Part shown: positions 1-7,466 of the stretch, piece by piece
Position numbering within the stretch: the stretch's first letter is position 1
Layout: every line of letters begins with the position of its first letter
Source of the DNA: Flavobacteriales bacterium
GTDB taxonomy: Bacteria; Bacteroidota; Bacteroidia; Flavobacteriales; TMED113
Direction: 5' to 3'
NCBI GenBank assembly: GCA_002718895.1
Contig: PBGD01000004.1
Coordinates: 1 to 40,259 of the forward strand
Length of the DNA stretch: 40,259 nucleotides
Position numbers and translations under genes: made by a program
The notes under the pieces: model-generated
What the model saw: only the letters and a program-made list of their open reading frames with translations
Told to the model about the DNA's origin: nothing
The model's database searches: none

Positions 1-1085
1 GTGGAACCACAACATCTATCGTTGTAAGTATGAATTCAATACTTCCAGTCTTACAAGGCCCAGCAGAAGTAAGTTGTTTAGATAGCTTTGATCTTACCGC
101 TGAGGTTGCAGGTGACCCAGGATATTGGGAATTGGCTTCGGGACCAGGGGATGCCCTTTTCAGTAATTCTACTGGCCTGAATACTTCTGTAATTGTAGAC
201 GAGTATGGAGATTATGTATTTAATTACAATGGTTGTGGTCAGGTTGAAACAATGATGGTAAGTATGTTAGAAACTAATCCTATTATTCAAGATCCTGGTA
301 TTATTTACTGTAAACTAGAGGCAGAAGTTATTGTTGAATCACTATTTGATGGAGAGTGGTTAACCTTAAATCAAGACGTTAAGATTAATAATAATTCAAA
401 TTCAGTTTTGATAAGTGTTCCAGACTTTGGTAGTTATGATATTGTTTATATTGGATGTGGAGGTGCAGCAGATACCCTTACATTATTTTTTGAAAACCAA
501 AAGCCAAATTTAGTAGCACAAGGACATCAAAATTGCTATTTTAATATCAATTTATATGCAATCACTATTGATGAATTAGGTGGAACGTGGGAACAGGTTT
601 CTGGCCCATCAATAGCTAATATAACTTCACCTAATTCAACAAGTACTGAAGCTATTGTCTCAGAGTATGGATTATATCGCTTCAAATTTAATAGTTGTGG
701 AACTAGTGATATAGTAGAAGTTGGAGTTTCATGTCCATTAACAATTCCTAATAGTTTTTCGCCAAATGGAGATGGAATTAATGATGTTTTTGCAATTTAT
801 GATATTTCACCTGCAGTTTACAGCCAAAGTGTTTTATATGTCTACAACAAGTGGGGCAGAATTGTATATATGAATCCTTCTTATGGTTTAAATGGTGTAT
901 GGTGGGATGGTAGAAAGACAAATCATGCAAAAAGTATTTCATCTATTTTACCTAATAGATATCAAAGCAATTTAGATTTTGTTACAGATGGAATTTATTT
1001 TTATACCTTAGAAGTATATAATATGGGCTTAAATCAAAAAGAATTTTATTCAGGAGATATTACTATTTTTTCAAAAGAACACTAG
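1..1085 (+). CDS. T9SS type B sorting domain protein, 5' end outside window
   Basis: Surface or secreted protein of unknown substrate, exported by the type IX secretion system. The frame is open from base 3 with no stop before the first ATG at 30, so the gene begins outside the window. Counting from that ATG, residues about 10-235 hold three similar Ig/PKD-like repeats of 75-80 residues. Each has an early Cys (16, 94, 169), a G-x-W motif, and a late Y/F-G-x-Y strand leading to Cys 69, 143 or 223, which suggests one disulfide per repeat. Residues 236-351 are the gliding-motility-associated C-terminal domain: it starts NSFSPNGDGINDVF and continues with YNKWGRIVY, WWDG and DGIYFYTLEVY. The 3' end overlaps convergent ribE by 23 bases. 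The sorting domain is certain; the function of the repeats (adhesion or matrix) is inference. Confidence 0.9.
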   Translation, partial: GTTTSIVVSMNSILPVLQGPAEVSCLDSFDLTAEVAGDPGYWELASGPGDALFSNSTGLNTSVIVDEYGDYVFNYNGCGQVETMMVSMLETNPIIQDPGIIYCKLEAEVIVESLFDGEWLTLNQDVKINNNSNSVLISVPDFGSYDIVYIGCGGAADTLTLFFENQKPNLVAQGHQNCYFNINLYAITIDELGGTWEQVSGPSIANITSPNSTSTEAIVSEYGLYRFKFNSCGTSDIVEVGVSCPLTIPNSFSPNGDGINDVFAIYDISPAVYSQSVLYVYNKWGRIVYMNPSYGLNGVWWDGRKTNHAKSISSILPNRYQSNLDFVTDGIYFYTLEVYNMGLNQKEFYSGDITIFSKEH

Positions 1086-1683
1086 CAAAAGAATTCAAAT
1101 TAATTAATCTATTTATTTGTTTTGAAACAATATCGAACTCTAAATTTACTTTTGAGCCTATTTCTAGTTCATGAAAGTTCGTATTTTTAAATGTATATGG
1201 AATTATAGCAACTGAGAAGGTATTTGATTTATCTTTGATTTTAGCAATTGTTAAGCTTACACCATTTACTGATATTGATCCCTTTTCAATAAGATATTTT
1301 TGATAGATTTGAGGGTATTTAAAAGTAAATAACCAACTTCCACTAAAATTTTTGATATCTAAACAAACGGCTGTACAATCTACGTGTCCTTGAACTATAT
1401 GTCCATCCATTCTACTTCCAATTGCCATACATCTTTCTAAATTAATAGAGTCGTTTATTTTTAAATCTTTAATGTTAGATTTATTAATTGTTTCTTTAAT
1501 TGCACATACAGTGTAAGTTTGTCTCTTGACACTTTTGACACTAAGACATATGCCATTGTGAGCGATACTTTGGTTGACTTGTAGTTCGTTTGTAAAACTA
1601 CAATTAATTGTAATTAAAATATTTGTTTGATCCTTTTGTATTTTCTTTACCTTGCCAACATCTTCTATAATTCCGGTAAACAT
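1063..1683 (-). CDS. ribE: Riboflavin synthase alpha subunit
   Basis: Cytosolic enzyme that dismutates two 6,7-dimethyl-8-ribityllumazine molecules to riboflavin, the last step of riboflavin synthesis. At 206 residues it matches the family length and shows the two tandem lumazine-binding halves: the first opens with MFTGIIEDVG, the second follows MDGHIVQGHVD near residue 92. The NGICLSV motif of half one is matched by NGVSLTI in half two, as expected for the duplicated barrel. The ATG at 1683 gives the canonical N terminus. The gene is divergent from pepA, with a Bacteroidota-type -7 box about 35 bases upstream and a short palindrome in its leader. Its 3' end overlaps the convergent T9SS gene by 23 bases, so no terminator lies between them. 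Confidence 0.96.
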   Translation of the reverse strand: MFTGIIEDVGKVKKIQKDQTNILITINCSFTNELQVNQSIAHNGICLSVKSVKRQTYTVCAIKETINKSNIKDLKINDSINLERCMAIGSRMDGHIVQGHVDCTAVCLDIKNFSGSWLFTFKYPQIYQKYLIEKGSISVNGVSLTIAKIKDKSNTFSVAIIPYTFKNTNFHELEIGSKVNLEFDIVSKQINRLINLNSFASVLLKK

Positions 1684-1703
1684 CTTTTATTAAAATTTAT
1701 AAT

Positions 1704-1718
1704 TGTCTATTTTAGACA
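1704..1718. promoter_or_regulatory. TGTCTA-TTT-TAGACA palindrome at the ribE/pepA divergent promoter
   Basis: Perfect inverted repeat with 6-base arms and a 3-base centre, between ribE (start 1683) and pepA (start 1745). It lies just downstream of the predicted ribE -7 box, around the expected transcription start, so a bound protein could block ribE. Operator function is inference from position and symmetry; in such A+T-rich DNA a 6-base-arm palindrome can arise by chance. Confidence 0.3.
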
Positions 1719-1726
1719 CAAAAGTA
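1719..1726 (-). promoter_or_regulatory. Predicted ribE promoter -7 box (TACTTTTG)
   Basis: On the minus strand this reads TACTTTTG, an exact match to the Bacteroidota -7 consensus TAnnTTTG. It would start ribE mRNA near 1713, with a leader of about 30 bases. A TAATTTTA sequence on the plus strand (1725-1732) overlaps it and could serve pepA, so the two promoters may sit face to face. No clear -33 TTG is seen. Confidence 0.45.
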
Positions 1727-1744
1727 ATTTTAAAATACTACTAT

Positions 1745-3127
1745 ATGAAATTTAAGGTCATATTATACGAGTGTGTTAATTCTGCAAAAATTAATTGGTA
1801 TTTAGACGGTGAGTTTACATTGAAATTTGCTATTCCAATAAATTATATACGAGATTTGGAAAAAGGTTCTATAAAATATCATGATTTATTTCGAAGAGAG
1901 GGAGCCGCCATACATACATTTTTACTATGTTTAAATAAAAGCTATCACACAAGCAAAAAAATTAAAAGCATTTCTTTTGAGTATTATAAAAAATCTCACA
2001 ATATCTCTTTAATTATTCTGGATAATTTTCTTGAGGGTTTTATTCTTTCAAATTATCGCTTTAACAAGCATAAATCACATAGCAGTAATAATACTTTTGA
2101 AATTCACACTAATATTCAAAATAAAATAAATTCAGCAGCAATTTCTGGCACATATTTGGCTAGAGATTTGGTTAATCAACCTCTTTCCCACTTAAATGCA
2201 ACCATGCTTTCACGTGAGCTAAAAAAGCTTGCAAAAGAAGCTGGATTTTCTCTCAAAGTCCTAGATGAAAATCAAATTAAAAAGTTAAAAATGGGAGGTG
2301 TTTTAGGTGTTAATAAAGGATCTCTAGAAAAACCAACCTTTAATATTCTGACCTATAAATCTAAAAAATCAAAAAGTAAAAATCCAGTTGTTTTAGTTGG
2401 TAAAGGTGTCATGTATGATACCGGCGGTCTTAGTCTAAAACCTACTTTAAATTCTATGGATATAATGAAGTGTGATATGGGCGGCGCTGCAGCTGTTATT
2501 GGAGCAATTTATTCATTAGCTGTATCAAAAGCTAATTGTTATGTTATTGGTTTAATCCCTGCTGTTGAAAATAGACCTGGTGGTGCAGCATATGTTCCTG
2601 GTGACGTAATTACAATGATGAGTGGCAAGAGGGTTGAGGTTTTAAATACTGATGCTGAGGGTAGATTAATTATGGCAGATGCTCTTCATTATGCAAAGCG
2701 ATATTCCCCAGAATTGGTCATAGATGTAGCTACTCTTACAGGTGCTGCATCAAGGACAATCGGAAAATATGGAATTGTAGCTATGGAAAATCACTCAAAA
2801 GAATTTTTTGGTCATTTTAGTGAGAATATGCAAAGGTTATTAGATTCAGGTAATTTCGTTGGTGAAAGAATTGCGGTCCAACCATTTTGGGATGATTATC
2901 ATGAAGAGTTGGAATCCTCCATTGCTGATATTAAAAATATAGGCGGCCCAGAGGGAGGACATATTACCGCGGGTAAATTCTTGGAAAAATTTGTCGACTA
3001 CCCCTGGATTCATTTAGATATTGCTGGAGTAACTTTTTTTAAAAGTAAGTACTTGTACCATAGTCAAGGGGGTACGGGTGTAGGAGTTCGTTTATTAACT
3101 CATTTTATTGCAAGTTTAGGCGATTAA
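1745..3127 (+). CDS. pepA: Leucyl aminopeptidase, M17 family
   Basis: Cytosolic metallo-aminopeptidase that removes N-terminal residues from peptides using two metal ions. The catalytic C-terminal half carries the family signatures: GKGVMYDTGGLSLKP (about residues 219-233 from this start), KCDMGGAAAV, and the M17 signature NTDAEGRLIMADAL (about 301-314), which supply the metal-binding Asp and Glu and the catalytic Lys and Arg. The N-terminal half is the poorly conserved regulatory domain. The frame extends upstream to a TTG at 1703, but the ATG at 1745 is preferred: the upstream piece runs through the ribE promoter region and has no family resemblance. The product is about 460 residues. pdxA follows after 4 bases, so the two are probably cotranscribed. 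Confidence 0.93.
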   Translation: MKFKVILYECVNSAKINWYLDGEFTLKFAIPINYIRDLEKGSIKYHDLFRREGAAIHTFLLCLNKSYHTSKKIKSISFEYYKKSHNISLIILDNFLEGFILSNYRFNKHKSHSSNNTFEIHTNIQNKINSAAISGTYLARDLVNQPLSHLNATMLSRELKKLAKEAGFSLKVLDENQIKKLKMGGVLGVNKGSLEKPTFNILTYKSKKSKSKNPVVLVGKGVMYDTGGLSLKPTLNSMDIMKCDMGGAAAVIGAIYSLAVSKANCYVIGLIPAVENRPGGAAYVPGDVITMMSGKRVEVLNTDAEGRLIMADALHYAKRYSPELVIDVATLTGAASRTIGKYGIVAMENHSKEFFGHFSENMQRLLDSGNFVGERIAVQPFWDDYHEELESSIADIKNIGGPEGGHITAGKFLEKFVDYPWIHLDIAGVTFFKSKYLYHSQGGTGVGVRLLTHFIASLGD

Positions 3128-3131
3128 GTTT

Positions 3132-4133
3132 ATGAAAAAAAAAATATTTTTAGGAATAACTTGCGGCGATATAAATGGAATAGGTTTGGAAACTGTAATT
3201 AAGGTTTTTCAAAATTCAAAATTATTTAATTTTTGTATTCCTATTTTATATGTTCCGTTACAAGTTTTTAATTTCTATGTTCAACAATTTCAAGATGTAA
3301 ATTTTTCATTTAAATTAATTAACAATTCATTAGAAGCTGCTCCTAATCAACTTAACATCATTAGTTTTTTAAACACCAGTTTGACATTGAATCCAGGTTT
3401 AAGTACGAAAATTGCTAGTCAAATAGCTGTCAGGTCAATTAATCTAGTTATTAATGATTTTAAAAAACAACATATAGATTTTATAGTAACACTTCCAGTT
3501 AATAAAAAAAATATTTCAATTACTCTCAACAATTTTGTTGGACATACTGAATATTTTGCTGAATCATTTAATAACACCCCTAATATCATGCTTTTGTGCA
3601 ATGATCAATTTAAAATAGCCACCCTAACTAATCACGTGCCTATATCGGCAGTATCTTCTATGGTTACAAAAAATCTTCTTAAAGAAAAAATACAAATATT
3701 AAAGAAGGTGTGTCAAAGAGATTTTTTAATTAAAATTCCTAAAATTGCGGTTTTAAGTCTAAATCCTCATTCGGGGGATGAAGGTTTGATTGGCAAAGAA
3801 GATAATGAAATAATTTCTCCTGTTATTGATGAATTTAATATTTCAAGAAAATTTGTTTTTGGCCCCTTTTCTGCAGATGCTTTTTTTGGAACTAAAAATT
3901 ATACAAAATATGATATTGTTTTAGCAATGTATCATGATCAGGCACTGATCCCTTTTAAAACACTTTCATTTGGTACGGGTGTAAACTATACTGCTGGATT
4001 GCCTGTTGTTAGAGTTTCGCCTGATCACGGTGTTGCATATGATATAGCTGCCAAAGGCTTAGCAGATGAATCGTCATTGTTATCAACAATAAATTTTGGA
4101 ATTAGAGTTTTTCAAAACAGAATATCAAGATAA
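3132..4133 (+). CDS. pdxA: 4-hydroxythreonine-4-phosphate dehydrogenase
   Basis: Oxidises 4-phosphohydroxy-L-threonine in the DXP-dependent pathway to pyridoxal 5'-phosphate; the other precursor, deoxyxylulose phosphate, is made by Dxs, encoded at 7467-9356. The protein has 333 residues, the usual length. Visible motifs are [13 protein letters not shown] at the N terminus, [10 protein letters not shown] (substrate/metal site), [17 protein letters not shown], and [25 protein letters not shown] near the C terminus, whose His contributes to metal binding. The ATG at 3132 lies 4 bases after pepA. In many Bacteroidota a DUF177 (YceD-like) gene separates pdxA from rpmF; here only 77 bases separate the pdxA stop from the rpmF start and no such gene fits. 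Confidence 0.96.
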   Translation: MKKKIFLGITCGDINGIGLETVIKVFQNSKLFNFCIPILYVPLQVFNFYVQQFQDVNFSFKLINNSLEAAPNQLNIISFLNTSLTLNPGLSTKIASQIAVRSINLVINDFKKQHIDFIVTLPVNKKNISITLNNFVGHTEYFAESFNNTPNIMLLCNDQFKIATLTNHVPISAVSSMVTKNLLKEKIQILKKVCQRDFLIKIPKIAVLSLNPHSGDEGLIGKEDNEIISPVIDEFNISRKFVFGPFSADAFFGTKNYTKYDIVLAMYHDQALIPFKTLSFGTGVNYTAGLPVVRVSPDHGVAYDIAAKGLADESSLLSTINFGIRVFQNRISR

Positions 4134-4181
4134 TTAATTATGAAAAAACGATAAGTAACTTTATCAGTTCTATTTTTTTTT

Positions 4182-4189
4182 TATATTTG
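4182..4189 (+). promoter_or_regulatory. Predicted rpmF promoter -7 box (TATATTTG)
   Basis: TATATTTG matches the Bacteroidota -7 consensus TAnnTTTG exactly and ends 21 bases before the rpmF ATG, predicting a leader of about 15 bases. The -33 TTG is not evident; a T-rich run precedes the box. It would let rpmF and the downstream fabH-acc genes be expressed independently of pdxA. Confidence 0.5.
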
Positions 4190-4210
4190 CAGACCAAATT
4201 ATATTTTACA

Positions 4211-4387
4211 ATGGCACACCCAAAAAGAAAAATATCTAAAACAAGACGAGATAAGAGAAGGACACATTATAAAGCTAACGAGCCTGTTGTAGCCATATGT
4301 CCAACTACTGGTGTTTCGCACGTTTTTCATCGCGCTTATACACATGAGGGTAAGTTATATTATAAAGGTAAGTTGATAGCAGAGTAG
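4211..4387 (+). CDS. rpmF: 50S ribosomal protein L32
   Basis: Small protein of the large ribosomal subunit, 58 residues. The N terminus [20 protein letters not shown] is the typical basic Bacteroidota L32 start. The C-terminal half keeps [15 protein letters not shown] but has only one Cys (residue 30), so this is the zinc-independent form lacking the four-Cys ribbon. The frame stays open upstream to 4187, but the ATG at 4211 gives the canonical start and lies just after a clear promoter box. fabH, accB and accC follow, the widespread ribosome/fatty-acid gene order, although the DUF177 gene normally found just upstream is absent. Confidence 0.97.
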   Translation: MAHPKRKISKTRRDKRRTHYKANEPVVAICPTTGVSHVFHRAYTHEGKLYYKGKLIAE

Positions 4388-4413
4388 TTTATTATTTTTT
4401 TGTACTCTTTTTT
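4381..4413 (+). terminator. Possible weak terminator after rpmF
   Basis: AGAGTA (4381-4386) pairs with TACTCT (4403-4408), followed by a run of T. The stem is only 6 base pairs with a 16-base loop, and it includes the rpmF stop codon. It might attenuate read-through into fabH rather than fully terminate. Confidence 0.25.
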
Positions 4414-4467
4414 CAACTAAATATCAATTTTCACATATTTTGCGATATATTTATTTTTTAAATTGTT

Positions 4468-5457
4468 ATGATGAAAGCTAATCATGTAAGTATATCAGCT
4501 GTAGCTGGTTGGGTTCCAAATGATGTGTTAACAAATTATGATTTATCAAAGATAGTTGATACATCAGATGAGTGGATTACTACTAGAACAGGTATAAAAG
4601 AAAGAAGAATATTAAAAGACCCAAAGCTAGCAACATCTGACATGGCTGTTGGTGCTATAAATAAACTTTTATCAAAGACAGGTGTTGATCCCAATGAAAT
4701 TGATTTGATTATTTGTGCAACTGTTACCCCAGATATGTTATTCCCTTCAACAGCATGTTTAATTGCAAATAAAGTTGGAGCAAAAAATGCCTTTGGTTTT
4801 GATTTGTCAGCAGCTTGTTCTGGTTTTTTATTTGCTCTAGATTGTGGCTCAAAATATATTTCATCAGGCATTTATAATAAGGTTATTGTTGTGGGAGCAG
4901 ATAAAATGTCATCTATTATCGATTACTCTGATAGACAAACTTGTGTGCTTTTTGGTGATGGAGCAGGAGCTGTTTTATTAGAACCATCTGATCAGCCAGG
5001 AATTCAAGATTCTGTATTAAAGATTGATGGATCTGGGGGAGATTATTTAAAAATGGTTGCAGGTGGATCGTTAAATCCAGCTAGCATAGAAACAATAAAA
5101 AACAAACAGCACTATGCCTATCAAGATGGTAAAACTGTTTTTAAGTTTGCAGTAACAAAAATGGCAGATGTATCAGAAGAAATTATGAAAAGAAATCATT
5201 TATGTGGCGAAGATGTTGACTGGTTGGTTCCCCATCAGGCTAATCTTCGCATAATTGATGCTACTGCTAAAAGAATGCAGATAGATTCTAGCAAAGTCAT
5301 GATAAATATTCAAAAATATGGCAACACCACTGCTGCAACGATTCCATTATGTTTGGCAGATTGGGAGAATAAATTAAAGAATGGAGATAATTTAATCCTT
5401 GCATCTTTTGGTGGCGGTTTTACGTGGGGTGCTATGTATTTAACTTGGAGAAAATAG
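4468..5457 (+). CDS. fabH: 3-oxoacyl-ACP synthase III (KAS III)
   Basis: Condenses acetyl-CoA (or another short acyl-CoA) with malonyl-ACP to start each fatty acid chain. It has 329 residues, the normal length. The thiolase-fold catalytic triad is complete: Cys117 in DLSAACSGF, His256 in VPHQANLRI, Asn286 in KYGNTTAA. SDEWITTRTGIKERRI near the N terminus is the CoA-binding signature. Two ATG codons lie in tandem (4468 and 4471); either could be used. It is followed by accB and accC, which supply malonyl-CoA, the second substrate. An 80-base spacer separates it from rpmF. Confidence 0.97.
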   Translation: MMKANHVSISAVAGWVPNDVLTNYDLSKIVDTSDEWITTRTGIKERRILKDPKLATSDMAVGAINKLLSKTGVDPNEIDLIICATVTPDMLFPSTACLIANKVGAKNAFGFDLSAACSGFLFALDCGSKYISSGIYNKVIVVGADKMSSIIDYSDRQTCVLFGDGAGAVLLEPSDQPGIQDSVLKIDGSGGDYLKMVAGGSLNPASIETIKNKQHYAYQDGKTVFKFAVTKMADVSEEIMKRNHLCGEDVDWLVPHQANLRIIDATAKRMQIDSSKVMINIQKYGNTTAATIPLCLADWENKLKNGDNLILASFGGGFTWGAMYLTWRK

Positions 5458-5611
5458 TTCTCGCTATATATGTGAAATTATTAATAGTATCCTTTTTATT
5501 ATTTTTTTTGATTTTTGATAAAAAACAGTCTTTTTTTTTTAATAAAACCTCAATTTTTCTGTATTTTTTTAAAAAAGTGACTATTTTTAGCTTTTTTAAT
5601 TTTTTACAACT
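5458..5611. other. T-rich spacer between fabH and accB
   Basis: This 154-base gap is the longest inside the rpmF-accC cluster and is strikingly rich in T on the plus strand, with several runs of 6 to 10 T and a T7A6 self-complementary stretch near 5563-5577. No exact TAnnTTTG box is seen; TATTTTTA near 5582 is the closest. Open frames crossing it on both strands are low-complexity and look non-coding. It may carry an accB promoter or an mRNA leader, but nothing more can be supported. Confidence 0.4.
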
Positions 5612-6124
5612 ATGAACTTTAAACAAATTCAAGAACTCATAAAATTTGTCGCTAAGTCAGGTGCTACTGAAGTGGACTTAGAAATGGGAGATGTTAAAAT
5701 TTGCATTAAATCTCCTCCAAAAGGCAAGATTAGTTCAGAATCACCTACAATAATTGCTTCACCTTCTGCAATTTCTCCGACTCACAACACATATATTCCT
5801 CCACCACAAATTTCTCCAGTTCCCACTGTTCAAGAAAAAGAAGTTGTAAATGAATCAAATAAACAAAAATCAAATGAAAATAATTATCTTGAGATTAAAT
5901 CTCCTATAATTGGAACCTTTTATCGTCGACCTAGCCCTGAAAAAGATCCATTTGTAAATGTAGGAGATAAAATCGAAACAGGATCTGTAGTAGGTATTGT
6001 TGAAGCAATGAAATTATTTAATGAAATTGAATCTGAAATTACAGGAACGGTGGTAAAAGTGTTAGTTGATGATATGTCTCCAGTTGAATACGATCAAACT
6101 CTTTTTATCGTTGATCCAAGCTAA
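5612..6124 (+). CDS. accB: Acetyl-CoA carboxylase biotin carboxyl carrier protein
   Basis: Carries the biotin that shuttles CO2 from AccC to the carboxyltransferase in malonyl-CoA synthesis. It has 170 residues. Residues 1-35 form the N-terminal helix region starting [10 protein letters not shown]. Residues about 40-90 are a flexible linker rich in Pro, Ser and Thr. Residues 92-170 are the biotinyl domain, with the modified Lys134 in the invariant EAMKLFNEI motif. accC begins 5 bases after the stop, so the two subunits are cotranscribed as in most bacteria. Confidence 0.96.
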   Translation: MNFKQIQELIKFVAKSGATEVDLEMGDVKICIKSPPKGKISSESPTIIASPSAISPTHNTYIPPPQISPVPTVQEKEVVNESNKQKSNENNYLEIKSPIIGTFYRRPSPEKDPFVNVGDKIETGSVVGIVEAMKLFNEIESEITGTVVKVLVDDMSPVEYDQTLFIVDPS

Positions 6125-6129
6125 ATTAT

Positions 6130-7464
6130 ATGTTTAAAAAAATCTTAATAGCAAACAGAGGTGAAATTGCTTTGCGTGTGATTAATACATGCAAAGAGAT
6201 GGGTATAAAAACTGTAGCAGTTTATTCTACTGCTGACGCAGAAAGTTTACATGTTAAATTTGCTGATGAAGCTGTATGTATTGGTCCGCCTCAAAGCTCA
6301 GATTCTTATCTCAGTATACCTAATATAATTGCAGCTGCAGAAATAACAAATTCGGATGCTATACATCCTGGATATGGTTTTCTTGCCGAAAACTCTCAGT
6401 TTTCACAAATTTGTCACGAACATGAAATTAAATTTATCGGTGCCTCTTCTGATATGATCAATAAAATGGGAGACAAAGCAGTAGCTAAAGAAACAATGAA
6501 AAAAGCAGGTGTACCTGTAATACCTGGATCAGATGGTATAATAGAAAACTTTGATGATGTTAAAAAACTTGCAAATAAAATGGGGTACCCTGTTATGTTA
6601 AAAGCTTCAGCAGGGGGCGGTGGCAAAGGAATGCGAGCAGTTTGGAATAAAAAAGATTTACAAAAATCTTGGAACGAGGCAAAAAAAGAAGCACTTGCAG
6701 GTTTTGGTAATGATGATATGTATTTAGAAAAACTCATTGAAGAACCACGTCATATTGAAATACAAGTAATTGGTGATCAATTTGGTAACGCTTGTCATTT
6801 ATCTGAACGAGATTGTTCTATACAAAGACGCCATCAGAAATTAGTTGAAGAAGCACCATCTCCATTCATGACGGATGATTTAAGAAATAATATGGGCAAA
6901 GCTGCAATTAAAGCTGTAAAAAGTATCAAATATGAGGGAGTTGGAACTGTTGAATTTTTGGTAGATAAGCATAGAAATTTTTATTTTATGGAAATGAATA
7001 CTAGGATTCAAGTAGAACATCCAGTAACTGAAGAAGTGATTAATTATGATCTAATAAGTGAGCAGATAAAAGTTGCTGCAGGAATTAAAATTTCAGGAAA
7101 AAATTATAAACCAGTTCTGCATGCAATTGAATGTAGAATTAATGCTGAAGATGCAGAAAATAATTTTATGCCTTGTCCAGGATTAATCACAAATGTGTAT
7201 AAACCTGGTGGTCATGGAATTCGTGTTGATACACATGTTTATACAGGTTATAGTATTCCTCCATATTATGATTCTATGATTGGAAAATTAATTACTGTTG
7301 CTCAAACAAGAGAAGAAGCAATTTCAAAAATGAAGAGGGCGCTGAGCGAGTTTATCATCGAAGGAATAAAAACAACCATTCCCTTTCACCAAAAACTCAT
7401 GGAACATAAAGATTTCATTAAGGGGGAGTATACAACTAAATTTATGGAAGAAAATAAGCTTTAA
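6130..7464 (+). CDS. accC: Acetyl-CoA carboxylase biotin carboxylase subunit
   Basis: ATP-dependent carboxylation of the biotin on AccB. It has 444 residues, the normal length. The N-terminal fold opens [18 protein letters not shown]; the ATP-grasp loop GGGGKGM is at 162-168; the catalytic [12 protein letters not shown] motif is at 289-300, followed by the biotin carboxylase C-terminal domain (ECRINAED). The gene ends two bases before the stop codon of convergent dxs, so transcription of the two genes must meet with no spacer between them. Confidence 0.97.
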   Translation: MFKKILIANRGEIALRVINTCKEMGIKTVAVYSTADAESLHVKFADEAVCIGPPQSSDSYLSIPNIIAAAEITNSDAIHPGYGFLAENSQFSQICHEHEIKFIGASSDMINKMGDKAVAKETMKKAGVPVIPGSDGIIENFDDVKKLANKMGYPVMLKASAGGGGKGMRAVWNKKDLQKSWNEAKKEALAGFGNDDMYLEKLIEEPRHIEIQVIGDQFGNACHLSERDCSIQRRHQKLVEEAPSPFMTDDLRNNMGKAAIKAVKSIKYEGVGTVEFLVDKHRNFYFMEMNTRIQVEHPVTEEVINYDLISEQIKVAAGIKISGKNYKPVLHAIECRINAEDAENNFMPCPGLITNVYKPGGHGIRVDTHVYTGYSIPPYYDSMIGKLITVAQTREEAISKMKRALSEFIIEGIKTTIPFHQKLMEHKDFIKGEYTTKFMEENKL

Positions 7465-7466
7465 AA

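Noticed and set aside
2146-2161. TGGCACATATTTGGCT, a GG-N10-GC match to sigma-54
   Set aside because: It lies deep inside pepA, encodes conserved protein sequence and has no gene start downstream.
4536-4871. 111-residue frame antisense to fabH
   Set aside because: Shadow of the coding bias of fabH; no start signal or family match. The antisense frames in accC (6414-6737) and mfd (27989-28324) are rejected for the same reason.
5424-5632. Open frames on both strands across the fabH-accB spacer
   Set aside because: They are low-complexity Phe/Lys-rich products of T and A runs, overlap real genes and have no recognisable sequence.
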